Source: Heliomicrobium gestii (lineage in GTDB: Bacteria; Bacillota; Desulfitobacteriia; Heliobacteriales; Heliobacteriaceae). From it: a DNA stretch of 64,000 nt. Both the position numbers and the translations under genes were made by a program. The notes under the pieces were generated by a model that was not told the origin of the DNA, did not search any database, and saw only the letters and a list, made by a program, of their open reading frames with translations. Positions 20,134-28,985 of the stretch are shown piece after piece. Position 1 is the stretch's first letter; every line of letters starts with the position of its first letter. The DNA lies in assembly GCF_009877435.1 (NCBI RefSeq), contig NZ_WXEX01000006.1, forward strand, positions 1 to 64,000, in the 5' to 3' direction.

Positions 20134-21137
20134 CGCTCGCCGCCCCTCAATTCCGGTTTGACCGCCTTCAGCCAGGCGGCTGTGCGGGCGATCCCCTCTT
20201 CCAGAGACAGGCGCGGACGCCAACCGAGCAAGGTTTCCGCCTTGGTGTAGTCACAGAGAAGTCGCCGGATCTCGCTCTGCGGGTGGGGATGGGCCACACA
20301 ATCGACAGAGAAGCCCTCGCCGGCGCCGGTCACCTCGCCGATTAAAGAGGCGAGATCGCGAACGGCGATCTCCCGGCCCGACCCGGCGTTGAGCAACTGC
20401 CCCACGGCCGCCTCATCGATGCCGGCCTGGATGACAAAACGGGCGCAGTCCTCCACATAGAGCAGGTCCCGCGTCTGGGTCCCGTCGCCGAAGATGTGCA
20501 GGGGTTCGCCGCGCAGCGCCCGTTCGACAAAAATGGCCACGACACCGCCTTCGCCGTTCGTCTTTTGGCAGGGCCCGTAGGTGTTGAACGGCCGGATGAC
20601 CGTCACCGGCAGGCCGTAGGCGTGGTAATAGGAGATCGCCAGGTGTTCGCCGGAGAGCTTGGCTCCGGCATAGGGCGATGCCGGCAGGACAGGATGGCCT
20701 TCATCGATGCCGCCCGTCTCCGGCGCCGGCGAATAGACCATGCAGGTGCTCATGAAGACAAAGCGGGTTCCATAGACCCGGCACAACTCCAGGAGACCGA
20801 AGGTTCCTTCCACATCGCGCGAAAAGGTGTCTTGCGGGTGATCGATGCTTTTTTGGACATTGATCTCCGCCGCCAGGTGGTAACAAAGGGGGAAGCGATG
20901 CTCGGCGAACCAGGCCGCCAACAACGCCCGGTCGCGGATATCGCCCCGGCGGTAGGTCAGCCGCCCCATCGCTTCAGCCGGCTTCAGAGGCGCCAATTCG
21001 GCGTTGGAAAAAGCGAGGTTCCCTTCACTCCCGTTGCTGAGATCGTCGATCGTCCAGACCTGGTGGCCCGCTTGCAACAGTTGGAGAACAACCCAGCGGC
21101 CGATGAAACCGGCGCCACCTGTGACAAGTATTTTCAA
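20130..21137 (-). CDS. Extended SDR: NDP-sugar dehydratase/epimerase
   Basis: A 335-aa NAD-dependent sugar nucleotide enzyme. It has GGAGFIG at residues 7-13, YHLAAEINVQKSIDHP, and the catalytic Tyr-Lys in SPYAGAKLSGEHLA. It starts the pseC-pseG operon, where the first Pse step (UDP-GlcNAc 4,6-dehydration with C5 epimerisation) is expected. It does not show the TGGTGSFG-type start of classical PseB. It may be a LegB- or Pen-like dehydratase supplying PseC, or a 4-epimerase for another sugar. The substrate cannot be fixed from sequence. Confidence 0.75.
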   Translation of the reverse strand: MKILVTGGAGFIGRWVVLQLLQAGHQVWTIDDLSNGSEGNLAFSNAELAPLKPAEAMGRLTYRRGDIRDRALLAAWFAEHRFPLCYHLAAEINVQKSIDHPQDTFSRDVEGTFGLLELCRVYGTRFVFMSTCMVYSPAPETGGIDEGHPVLPASPYAGAKLSGEHLAISYYHAYGLPVTVIRPFNTYGPCQKTNGEGGVVAIFVERALRGEPLHIFGDGTQTRDLLYVEDCARFVIQAGIDEAAVGQLLNAGSGREIAVRDLASLIGEVTGAGEGFSVDCVAHPHPQSEIRRLLCDYTKAETLLGWRPRLSLEEGIARTAAWLKAVKPELRGGER

Positions 21138-21233
21138 CGAGGTTCATCCTTTCTTACAGCAGGTATCTGTGGGCGACGCCGGTGAAGACGCTCCTGCACG
21201 ATCGTTTCCGTGGCAAACGCGGCAGGGACGATG

Positions 21234-21256
21234 AAAAACCCCGGAAACACCGGGGT
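21234..21256 (-). terminator. Terminator after the DUF5610-like gene
   Basis: A 7-bp GC-rich stem (21238-21244 with 21250-21256) with a 5-nt loop is followed by a T run on the minus strand, 11 nt past the stop codon. It separates the spsF side from the SDR-pseC-pseG unit. Confidence 0.8.
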
Positions 21257-21266
21257 CAAGGGACAT

Positions 21267-21938
21267 CTATGCATCAGGATCGGAAAACTCGGGCGCTTTT
21301 CCCGTCTCTTCCCACTTGTCAAAACCATCGATAACCTTCTGGTAGGTGTCCTGGCATACGGCGGGCAAATCACCGCCAAAGGCTTCGGCCGCCTTCTTGT
21401 ACCCATCCTCGAAACCCTTGCGCAACACGTCCAGGCGGCTCGGATCGCCGCCGGAGAGCGCCACGGCGAACTTCAGGATCCGTTCTGACACCTTGTCGGC
21501 GCCGAACTCGCCGCCATCTTCGATGTCACGGGCCGCCTGTTCCCGGGCCGCCTTCAGTTCCGGCGAGTCGATGACCGATTCGTCCTGGTCATCGATTTCC
21601 CCGTCGCTATCTTCGCCGTCTTTACCGGATTTCCCCTGCTGAACAATCAGGTGGCGCACCGTTTCAATCAAACGGTTGTACTGCTGCTCCGCCTGTTGCT
21701 TCAGCCGGTTGATCTCCTCCCAACTGACCTGATAGGTCCCTTTGGGCTCCGACTGGCCCAGTTCGACGATGGCGCCGACATCGCCTTCCTTCGACGGCTT
21801 TGTCGCAGCATCCGGCGCGGTGGAAGGAGCTTTGCCTTCCTCTTTGGCGCCCTGGCGGGAAACCTCCTGTTTCCCCCGGTACGTCGTCGTGGTTGAACGG
21901 TACGCAGTGCTGGCGCGATAGGCGTCAATTCCGGTCAT
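21267..21938 (-). CDS. Conserved hypothetical protein, DUF5610-like
   Basis: A 223-aa soluble protein of unknown function. The N-terminal third is polar and low in complexity (Ser/Thr/Lys/Glu-rich), with no signal peptide. A more conserved-looking C-terminal domain (about residues 145-215) contains SERILKFAVALSGGDPSRLDVL and AFGGDLPAVCQDTYQKV. That pattern resembles DUF5610, which is found near flagellar genes in other bacteria; the link is from memory and unverified. CAGGAGGTGGTCAAGG precedes the ATG. Its place between spsF and the pse dehydratase suggests a flagellar or glycosylation accessory role. Confidence 0.6.
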   Translation of the reverse strand: MTGIDAYRASTAYRSTTTTYRGKQEVSRQGAKEEGKAPSTAPDAATKPSKEGDVGAIVELGQSEPKGTYQVSWEEINRLKQQAEQQYNRLIETVRHLIVQQGKSGKDGEDSDGEIDDQDESVIDSPELKAAREQAARDIEDGGEFGADKVSERILKFAVALSGGDPSRLDVLRKGFEDGYKKAAEAFGGDLPAVCQDTYQKVIDGFDKWEETGKAPEFSDPDA

Positions 21939-22072
21939 CCTTGACCACCTCCTGCCTTTCCTATCGAGAAAAACAGGGGGAAACTTAACACATTTTCCTG
22001 GTCTTGGACCCCTCGGCGCGCCATTCCTTCCCCATCTCGACGGTCATTCAAGGACGCCCTTCGCGAGTGAGA

Positions 22073-22810
22073 TCAGGGCGCGTCGGTCACATCGACGGCT
22101 TTTTGCAACACATCGCTGTTCAGGCCCCCCCATTCCGGGTGCTCGTCAAGCCAGCGCAACACCGCCGGCACGGGCGCGATCCCGCCGGGCCGGTAAAAGC
22201 GCCGGTAGATCTCCTCCATGAGTTGGAAGTCCTTCCTTTCGTCCACACAGAGACGGTACTGGGGACGCCGGTAGGCCTCCGGCGCCAGGTGGCGCTGCAC
22301 GTCAAACCGGCCGGAGTGGTAGAGATGGAAGGTCACATGTTCCCGCGCCGCCGGGTAGAGAGCCTCGGCAAAGGCCTGTTCCAACGCCTCCCGGGAAAAG
22401 ACCTCCGTATCCAGCCCACGCGGGCACTGGTCGACGGTCATGTAATCGGTCTCCGCCTCAGCGTAGGTGGTCATGACAGCGGCGACGATGTCCGGATCGA
22501 TCAGCGGGCAATCGGCGGTGATCCGCACCACCGTCGCGGCGTCGACTTCCCTGGCGCAGAGGGCGTACCGGGAAAGCACATCCGCCTCATCGCCGCGAAA
22601 CACATAGGCGCCGGCTGACCGGGCCAGATCGGCCACTGGATCGTCGATCCGCCCCCGGCTGGTGGCGAGGCAGAGCACATCGGCCTCGCGCACCCGTTTC
22701 AGCCGCTCCAAGACATGCCAGAGCAGCGGCATGCCGGCCAGCGGCATGAGCACCTTGCCCGGCAGGCGGCTCGATCCCATCCGGGCTTGGACAATGATCG
22801 CCCTTGTCAA
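22073..22810 (-). CDS. SpsF/PseF-like cytidylyltransferase
   Basis: A 245-aa nucleotidyltransferase of the SpsF/acylneuraminate cytidylyltransferase type. The N-terminal signature is IIVQARMGSSRLPGKVLMPLAG, and RITADCPLIDPDIV carries a metal-binding Asp. Within this locus it probably activates the nonulosonic acid as CMP-sugar for Maf. A TTG at 22810 has GGAGGAGG at ideal spacing. The in-frame ATG at 22828 actually contains that ribosome site, so I chose the TTG. It follows the acetyltransferase gene by 40 nt. Confidence 0.8.
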   Translation of the reverse strand: MTRAIIVQARMGSSRLPGKVLMPLAGMPLLWHVLERLKRVREADVLCLATSRGRIDDPVADLARSAGAYVFRGDEADVLSRYALCAREVDAATVVRITADCPLIDPDIVAAVMTTYAEAETDYMTVDQCPRGLDTEVFSREALEQAFAEALYPAAREHVTFHLYHSGRFDVQRHLAPEAYRRPQYRLCVDERKDFQLMEEIYRRFYRPGGIAPVPAVLRWLDEHPEWGGLNSDVLQKAVDVTDAP

Positions 22811-22850
22811 CGACGACGCCTCCTCCATTGCGTTGCCTGCAAGACAGGCC

Positions 22851-23495
22851 TTACTTCAACCGTTTCAGCAGTGTCTCGATCTTTTTCCGGGTCGCCGAGA
22901 AATCAGCCGGCAACAGCCCGAGGCAGATGACATCTTTGAAGCGATCGTCATGCCAGACATGCTCCCGGAGCGTTCCTTCGACAAGAAAGCCATAGTTCCG
23001 GTGCATGCGCGCCACCGCCTCGTTTCCCTCGAGCACCTCGGCCCAGATCTTGTGCAGACCCAGATCGCCAAAACCATGGCGAAGGAGCAGATACTCTGCC
23101 TCCAAGGCGACACCAGGCAGGCGATCGCGCTCTTCGGCGATGTAAAACCCTAAATCAGCCCGCCGGTGGCGCGGCTCCATGTGGGTCAGCGAAATCAGCC
23201 CCACCGGCCGCAGGCCAGTCCCGCTGCCGGTCACGGGCGGTTCCTCCGCTTCCATCCCGTCTACGGTCGCCCGCTCGGCAGGAAGAATGCGCTCAATCAC
23301 AAAAAACCGGTGGCGCTCGCGATCACAGACCCGGTGGCGGTACCAATTCATCTGCATCTCCGGCGTGATCGGATCCCAGTTATACATGGGATAGTAAACC
23401 TCGGGGCTGTTCCGCCACTGGCGGATGCGCTCCAGATCGCGCTCCTCTACGGGGCGCAGACGGACAAAACGTCCGGTGATGATCGCTTCAGCCAT
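22851..23495 (-). CDS. GNAT N-acetyltransferase (PseH-like)
   Basis: A 214-aa acetyltransferase of the RimJ/PseH class. The N-terminus RFVRLRPVEERDLERIRQWRN matches the family, and the acetyl-CoA region is around ERDRLPGVALEAEYLLLRHGF. It should N-acetylate the C4 amine made by PseC before PseG hydrolysis. The ATG at 23495 has AGGGGAGC upstream and overlaps the ligase stop by 8 nt. Assignment to PseH rests mostly on genomic context, since GNAT sequence alone does not set the substrate. Confidence 0.75.
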   Translation of the reverse strand: MAEAIITGRFVRLRPVEERDLERIRQWRNSPEVYYPMYNWDPITPEMQMNWYRHRVCDRERHRFFVIERILPAERATVDGMEAEEPPVTGSGTGLRPVGLISLTHMEPRHRRADLGFYIAEERDRLPGVALEAEYLLLRHGFGDLGLHKIWAEVLEGNEAVARMHRNYGFLVEGTLREHVWHDDRFKDVICLGLLPADFSATRKKIETLLKRLK

Positions 23496-24963
23496 TCCCG
23501 CTCCCCTGTTCCTCGCGGCGCATCTTCTTAAACCGTTCGCTGAAGGCGGCTCGCTCAAGGACCGTCACTTTGACGGGCACCTTATAGGGCAACAGGCGCT
23601 GGCGGCAAAACGCCCGCACCCGCCGTTTCAGCGCCGCCGTCTCCTCCGGATTTTCCAGCGCCAGCCGGGCCACGACGATCTGACCGGTGACAGGGTTATT
23701 TTCTCCCGTCACGACGGCGTCGACAACGTTCTCCATCTGCATGAGCACGCTTTCCACCTCGGCCGGGTACACCTTTTCTCCGCCCACGTTGATGATCTCG
23801 GAGCGGCGTCCGAGGATGCGCAGGTACTCGCCATCGACGAGCACCTCATCCTGGGTGTTAAACCAGCCCTCCTCATCGAAGGGGCTCGGCGCGTTCAGGT
23901 AGCCGAGCATGGCTGATTCGGCCCGGATCCAGAGGATCCCCTCGACCACCTTGGTCTCGAACCCCTCGCCGCCGATCCTCACCCAGAGCGAGTCAGACGA
24001 TCGGGACTTCGAACGCAGTATGCCCAACTCGGACAGCCCGTAGGTCTGGAGCAGTCGGACCTGGGGCAGCGCCTCCCGCAGCCGCTTCAAGGTGCTCTCG
24101 GGCATCACTTCCGTCCCATAGGTGATCAACTCCAGCGAGGAGAGGTCGGCCCGCCGGTACGCCTCCGAGATGAGCAGGAGGTTCAAAAAAGTCGGCGACG
24201 TGGGCAGCACCTCGACCCGGTATCTTTCGATGTTGGCGCAGACCTGATCGGGTGTCCGCCCGGGCACGGTGATGATCGTGCCGGCGTTCGCCAGGACATA
24301 AAAGAGCGTATTGAATCCGCCGATGTGGTCGAGGAGCAAAAAGGTCAGCATCCGCTTCGACTGGCGGGGCTGTTGAAATTTTTTCATCAGGAGCGTCAGG
24401 TCATGAAGCGCCGCCTTGCTTTTTCCCGTCGACCCGGAAGAGAAAAGGATCAAACCGGGATGTCCCCGCTCAATCAGCTTCACCAGCAAGGGGTTCTGGG
24501 GCGGCTCCAGCCCATCAAGCGCGTTCAATGCCCCATCGCCCTCGCGCCAGCAACTGCCGCTTTTCCAGACAAGGCGCCATTGGTCGTCGTCGTCGAAGGT
24601 GAACAGCGCTTGCGCCTCGGCGATGGCCAGGAATTCCTCCCGCTGCCGCCGCACCGAATGGGTGAGGGGCACCACGATGACGCCCCGGTCGATGAGGGCC
24701 AGCAACAGGGCGCACAATTCCGGCGTATAGTCCCCTTCCACAGCGACAACCATGCCGGCTGTGATGGGCGGTCTGCCGGTTACAGGGTGGGGCGCCGATG
24801 CAACGATCGCCCCACGGGAGAGCGCGCCGTCAAGCTCCCCCTGCCAGGCGTCGATGCGGTCCAGCAGCCACCGGTAGCTGTAGGACCTTCCGTTCCAGAT
24901 CATTGCCTCCGCCCCATCATGGGCGGCCATCTTTGCTTTCAGCCAGTCCAAAAACACGGTCAC
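23488..24963 (-). CDS. AMP-forming acyl ligase (ANL superfamily)
   Basis: A 491-aa adenylate-forming enzyme. Core motifs are LILFSSGSTGKSKAALHDL, LLQTYGLSELGI, RILGRRSEIINVGGEKVYPAEVESVL, and the C-terminal Lys in LLPYKVPVKV. It activates a carboxylic acid as acyl-AMP and loads CoA or the nearby acyl carrier protein. The GTG start at 24963 overlaps the SDR stop by 4 nt. It sits in an ACP-SDR-ligase-GNAT string inside the Pse locus, so it may supply an unusual acyl group for the sugar amine. The acid is unknown. Confidence 0.85.
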   Translation of the reverse strand: MTVFLDWLKAKMAAHDGAEAMIWNGRSYSYRWLLDRIDAWQGELDGALSRGAIVASAPHPVTGRPPITAGMVVAVEGDYTPELCALLLALIDRGVIVVPLTHSVRRQREEFLAIAEAQALFTFDDDDQWRLVWKSGSCWREGDGALNALDGLEPPQNPLLVKLIERGHPGLILFSSGSTGKSKAALHDLTLLMKKFQQPRQSKRMLTFLLLDHIGGFNTLFYVLANAGTIITVPGRTPDQVCANIERYRVEVLPTSPTFLNLLLISEAYRRADLSSLELITYGTEVMPESTLKRLREALPQVRLLQTYGLSELGILRSKSRSSDSLWVRIGGEGFETKVVEGILWIRAESAMLGYLNAPSPFDEEGWFNTQDEVLVDGEYLRILGRRSEIINVGGEKVYPAEVESVLMQMENVVDAVVTGENNPVTGQIVVARLALENPEETAALKRRVRAFCRQRLLPYKVPVKVTVLERAAFSERFKKMRREEQGSGNG

Positions 24964-25703
24964 GCGCCCCCCAAATACAGCACCTGGCCGGTGATATAGT
25001 CGCTGCGTTCGCTGATAAAAAAGTCCACCACGTTCGCCACGTCGGCAAAGGCGCCCAGCCGCTGCAAGGGCAACTGCTCGATGAGCCTGTCGATCTTCGC
25101 CCTCGGCACGCCCCGGATCAGATCCGTCTCGATCGGTGTCGGTCCGACGGCGTTGCAGGTGATCCCGAAGGGAGCCAGTTCTTTGGCCAGGACACGGGTG
25201 AAGGTCTCGACGGCGCTCTTGGAGGCGGCATAGACGGCCTCTCCCTCGATCCGGAGCGGCACGGCGATGGTCGACAGGTTGACGATCCGGCCCCAGCGGG
25301 ACCGCATCATCAGCTTGGCCGCCTCGCGGCTGCAGAGAAAGGTCCCGGCAAAGTTAGTCGATAGGATGTGATCGGCCGTTTTCCAGGGAGTCAGCACCGT
25401 GTGGTTCATCGCTGCCGTCCCGGCGTTGTTGATCAGGATGTCCAGCCGGCCCCACCGTCGCTTGATCGACGTCACCATCTCAATCACCTGGGCCTCATCG
25501 GCCACGTCGGCCTGCAGGTGCCAGTAGCGCTCATGAACCAGGTCGCTGCTTTCGCGACTGCAGCCGGCGACCAAATACCCGCCGTTAAGATAGTGTTCCG
25601 CCAGGCTGCGGCCGATCCCCTTGCGAGCGCCCGTGATCAGCATCACCTGGGGCGCCTGAGCCGGCGCGCCACCGTCTGGCTTCGATTCATTCTCGTATGT
25701 CAT
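24960..25703 (-). CDS. Short-chain dehydrogenase/reductase (FabG-like)
   Basis: A 247-aa classical SDR with TGARKGIG, NNAGTAAMNH and YAASKSAVETF, so NAD(P)-dependent catalysis is intact. Next to an acyl carrier protein and an acyl ligase it may reduce a 3-oxoacyl or similar group on the carrier, as FabG does. PtmA-like SDRs are also known near nonulosonic acid genes. The ATG at 25703 has GAGGTG 8 nt upstream. It is translationally coupled to the ligase. Confidence 0.82.
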   Translation of the reverse strand: MTYENESKPDGGAPAQAPQVMLITGARKGIGRSLAEHYLNGGYLVAGCSRESSDLVHERYWHLQADVADEAQVIEMVTSIKRRWGRLDILINNAGTAAMNHTVLTPWKTADHILSTNFAGTFLCSREAAKLMMRSRWGRIVNLSTIAVPLRIEGEAVYAASKSAVETFTRVLAKELAPFGITCNAVGPTPIETDLIRGVPRAKIDRLIEQLPLQRLGAFADVANVVDFFISERSDYITGQVLYLGGA

Positions 25704-25787
25704 GTCCTGCACCTCAGCCTTCGGTTTCTTCAAAAGGAGCCGATCTCCCTCCGCTTGGATGCCTTCCTCCGAAAGCCGCATCGGCCG

Positions 25788-26072
25788 TCACAGCAGCGTG
25801 ACGATGTAATCGGCCAGGGAGCCGACTGTGAGAAAGGGGCTCTGCCGTTGCGACATGGCCCGCTCATCGGCCAGCACGATCGCCTTGCCGGTGGCGTCCT
25901 CCATGTTTTGTTCCACATCGACGATCAAGGTGACCAGCCCGACCGAGTCGAGCAAGGCCTCCTTGCCAAAGAGCTTGCTCTCCTCGTTCAGCCCGCTCAC
26001 CGGCCCGTCGCCTTCCGCCAGGAGTTCCGACAGGGCATCCACGATGACTTGTACAATCGCGTCCCGGGTCAT
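25788..26072 (-). CDS. Acyl carrier protein
   Basis: A 94-aa small acidic protein with the phosphopantetheine attachment motif LLDSVGLVTLIVD (Ser near residue 43). It is acidic in the first half, with an ACP-like four-helix pattern. A C-terminal segment of about 20 residues carries a few extra basic residues. Not the fatty-acid synthesis AcpP by context: no fab genes lie nearby, and it heads the SDR-ligase pair inside the Pse locus. It probably carries the acyl group used for sugar modification. Confidence 0.85.
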   Translation of the reverse strand: MTRDAIVQVIVDALSELLAEGDGPVSGLNEESKLFGKEALLDSVGLVTLIVDVEQNMEDATGKAIVLADERAMSQRQSPFLTVGSLADYIVTLL

Positions 26073-26156
26073 GACAATCCCCTCTCCACTATGAAATATC
26101 GATGAAATATCGCATCGTTCCCATCGCCCGCTTCGCCGGGGCGTCGCTTTGTCACC

Positions 26157-27251
26157 CTATGCTTCTTCCTCTTCCGGAAAGAGGAGGTCCCAGGTCACCG
26201 GCGTTCCTTTGGCCGCATCCCGGATGAGGGGCCTGCCGAGCAACAGGTCATAATACTTCGGCGGCAGGCCGTCGCCCGGCCGGATCACCCGCAGGTTCTC
26301 CGGCGTGAATCGTTCGCCGGCGCCCATATCGGCGCCGATATAGAGGGAACGGCGATGCTTCAACGATGTGGCCTCGCCGCCGAGGGGTCCGTAATGCACC
26401 CGGCCCAGCGCCTGCCAGGCCCGTTCCGTCTCCGCAACCAGCGCCGCCATCTCTGCCGGCTCCAGGGAAAACGCCGCATCGACGCCGCCATCAGCCCGGT
26501 TCAGGGTGAAGTGCTTCTCGATCACCGTCGCCCCGAGGGCCACGGAAGCTACGGCGACACCGATGCCCAGGGTGTGATCGGACAGGCCGACCTGCACCGC
26601 TGTCTCCTCCGGGGCGGCGCCTCCGTAGAGGGAAAGCAGGTGGGGGATCGTCCGCAGGTGGCTGGCTTCCGGCGACGCCGGGTAGCTGCTCGTGCATTTG
26701 AGCAAGGCCAGGTGACAGCAGCCGGCATCCCGGGCCGTGCGGACAGCCTCATCGATCTCGGCCACCGTCGCCATCCCCGTCGACATCAGCAGGGGCTTGC
26801 CTGTCGCCGCCACCCGCCGGATCAGGGGCAGATCGGTCAGTTCAAACGAGGCGATCTTGTACATGGGCACATCGAGCGATTCGAGAAAATCGACGGCAGA
26901 GGCGTCAAAGGGGGTGCTGAAACCGATCAGGCCCAGTTGGCGGCAGCGCTCGAAGATCGGGCCGTGCCACTCCCAGGGCGTCGCCGCCTCGGCGTACAAC
27001 TGGTGCAGCGTCCTGCCGGCCCAGAGGCTCTGGGGATCATCGATGCGAAAGGCGGCCTTGTCCACATCAAGGGTCATCGTATCGGCCGTGTAGGTCTGGA
27101 TCTTCAAGGCATGGGCGCCCGACCGGGCAGCGGCCTCGACGATCTGGAGCGCCCGCTCCAGGGAGTGGTTGTGATTTCCCGACATCTCGGCCACGATCAG
27201 CGGCGGCGCATCGGCGCCGACGATCCGCCCGGCCACCGTAAATGAACCCAT
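26157..27251 (-). CDS. pseI: Pseudaminic acid synthase (NeuB family)
   Basis: A 364-aa enzyme that condenses 2,4-diacetamido-2,4,6-trideoxy-L-altrose with phosphoenolpyruvate. The family signatures are unusually clear: IVAEMSGNHNHSLERAL, ALKIQTYTADTMTLD, GFSTPFDASAVDFLESLDVP, and EKHFTLNRADGGVDAAFSLEP. A C-terminal SAF domain closes the active site (about residues 295-360). These match PseI better than NeuB or LegI. GAGGGA lies 6 nt before the ATG at 27251, so upstream ATGs at 27272 and 27257 are less likely. It heads the acyl cassette and the rest of the pse genes. Confidence 0.92.
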   Translation of the reverse strand: MGSFTVAGRIVGADAPPLIVAEMSGNHNHSLERALQIVEAAARSGAHALKIQTYTADTMTLDVDKAAFRIDDPQSLWAGRTLHQLYAEAATPWEWHGPIFERCRQLGLIGFSTPFDASAVDFLESLDVPMYKIASFELTDLPLIRRVAATGKPLLMSTGMATVAEIDEAVRTARDAGCCHLALLKCTSSYPASPEASHLRTIPHLLSLYGGAAPEETAVQVGLSDHTLGIGVAVASVALGATVIEKHFTLNRADGGVDAAFSLEPAEMAALVAETERAWQALGRVHYGPLGGEATSLKHRRSLYIGADMGAGERFTPENLRVIRPGDGLPPKYYDLLLGRPLIRDAAKGTPVTWDLLFPEEEEA

Positions 27252-27320
27252 GGGCATTCCCTCGCTAGTCATTCCTTTATCTTACCATCATCGACAGGCC
27301 GGCGGTACGGGTAGGGCCGC

Positions 27321-28400
27321 TCAGAGCCGCTCAAACAGGTTCAAGGCCTCCCGCACGACCTGATCCATGTTCAGGTAACGGTACTGGCCCAGTCGCCCCA
27401 CAAAAAAGACATCGCTCAGTTTGGCCGCTTCCTCGGCGTATTTTTCATACAATTCCCGGTTCTTCCGAGCCGGAACGGGATAATAGGGTTCACCATGGGC
27501 CATGGGATACTCCCGCACGATCGTCGTGACAGGGCATTGCTGCCCCGTGGCGTGCTTGATCTCGATGATCCGCGTGAAATCGAATTCGTTGGGGTAATTG
27601 ACGACACAGGCCGGCTGGAACTGCTCCCGCTGGATCCGTTCAAACTCGAACCGCAGCGAGCGGTACGGGAGACGCCCCAGGGCGTACCGGAAGTACTCAT
27701 CGATGGGCCCGGTGAAGATCAGCCGGCGATAGGGGATGACCTCTTTGATCTCGGCAAAATCGGTATTCAACATCAGCTTGATCCCGGGATGGTCGATCAT
27801 CCGCTCAACCATGCGCGTGAACCCCTGCTTGGGCATCCCCTGGTAGGTGTCGGCAAAATAGCGGCCATCGCGGTTAAAGCGGATCGGGACGCGGGCGCAA
27901 ACCTCCGGTTCCAGTTCAGAGGCCGCCATGCCCCACTGCTTGCGCGTATAGCGGTCAAAAAATTTCTCGAAGAGTTCCCGGCCCAGCTGGCTGACGATGA
28001 CATCCTCCGAGTTGCGGGCCTCTCGCGGCTCCCGCCGGCTCGCCAGGAAGGCCTCCATCGTCTCCGCCGTCAGGGAAAGGCCGTAGAGTTGATTCAGCGT
28101 ATCCAGGTTGATCGGCAACGGCAGCAGTTGCCCATCGACCCAGGTCAGCACCCGGTGGAGGTAATGATGCCAATCGGTAAACCAGGACAGATACTGAAAG
28201 ACCTCGCGGTCATTGGTATGAAACAGGTGGGCGCCATAACGATGAACCAGCACGCCGCTGTCGTCGTAGCCGTCATAGGCGTTCCCGGCGATGTGGGATC
28301 GCTTTTCCACCAGCAGCACCCGGGCGCCCCGCTGGCTGGCCAGCCGTTCCGCCAGGGTGCATCCGGCCAAACCGGCGCCCACGATCAGGTAATCGAACAT
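27321..28400 (-). CDS. glf: UDP-galactopyranose mutase
   Basis: A 359-aa FAD enzyme that interconverts UDP-galactopyranose and UDP-galactofuranose. The FAD-binding N-terminus is LIVGAGLAGCTLAERLA. RYGAHLFHTNDREVFQYL and FTRKQWG-like YTRKQWG segments are diagnostic of the family, and REYP appears near the C-terminus. It implies galactofuranose in a surface glycan. GGGGGATGGCGG precedes the ATG. Confidence 0.95.
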   Translation of the reverse strand: MFDYLIVGAGLAGCTLAERLASQRGARVLLVEKRSHIAGNAYDGYDDSGVLVHRYGAHLFHTNDREVFQYLSWFTDWHHYLHRVLTWVDGQLLPLPINLDTLNQLYGLSLTAETMEAFLASRREPREARNSEDVIVSQLGRELFEKFFDRYTRKQWGMAASELEPEVCARVPIRFNRDGRYFADTYQGMPKQGFTRMVERMIDHPGIKLMLNTDFAEIKEVIPYRRLIFTGPIDEYFRYALGRLPYRSLRFEFERIQREQFQPACVVNYPNEFDFTRIIEIKHATGQQCPVTTIVREYPMAHGEPYYPVPARKNRELYEKYAEEAAKLSDVFFVGRLGQYRYLNMDQVVREALNLFERL

Positions 28401-28463
28401 CCGCCATCCCCCATATTTTCAAACGGTTCTCCAACATCTCGTCTTGCTTCGTCTTTGTTCGAC

Positions 28464-28985
28464 TCAACCCGGCCCGAGTTCCTCCCGCTTGTGGGGCACA
28501 AAGAGCGCCATCAGCGAAAAGACGATCAACCAGGGCAGCCAGAGCAGCGCCGCCGCCAGCGCTGCCAACAGGGTAAAGGCGCCATTGCGCGCGCCCGTCG
28601 CCATCAGGCCGGCTGAAGTGAGCGGCGAAAGCTGGCCCGGGAGATTGATCTGCACATGCTGCCGCGCCGGGATGGCCAAGCTGAAGCGCAGCACGTTGTA
28701 AAAGCCGGAGCCGGACACATTGGCCACCGGCGCCACAACGGTGTCCCACCGGCGCGATCGGACCGCCTCGGGCACCTTCGCCGGGTCAAAGCTCCCCACC
28801 TCCGGGTAGACGAGCACCTCATCGACCTCGCCGTAACCGGCGGCCATGTCCCGGCCATGGGCGTGGGTCAGGATGGCCAGCTTCATCCCGGGATACTCCT
28901 GGACGAGGGCCGGCACGATCTTATCGATCTGTTGAAAAGAGACCGCACGGATCAACAGGCACCATTTCTCCGTTGATTCGTTCAT
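28464..28985 (-). CDS. Hypothetical protein, Rossmann-like with C-terminal membrane segment
   Basis: A 173-aa protein of unknown function. Residues 8-115 look like an alpha/beta domain ([18 protein letters not shown] ... LAILTHAHG), and residues 130-162 form one or two hydrophobic helices ending in a short basic tail. By eye, the N-terminal domain resembles the C-terminal 115 residues of the B12 radical SAM protein at 34.5-36.3 kb. GT9-like folds are a possible distant relation. The ATG overlaps the phosphomannomutase stop by 4 nt, so the two are coupled. Confidence 0.6.
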   Translation of the reverse strand: MNESTEKWCLLIRAVSFQQIDKIVPALVQEYPGMKLAILTHAHGRDMAAGYGEVDEVLVYPEVGSFDPAKVPEAVRSRRWDTVVAPVANVSGSGFYNVLRFSLAIPARQHVQINLPGQLSPLTSAGLMATGARNGAFTLLAALAAALLWLPWLIVFSLMALFVPHKREELGPG

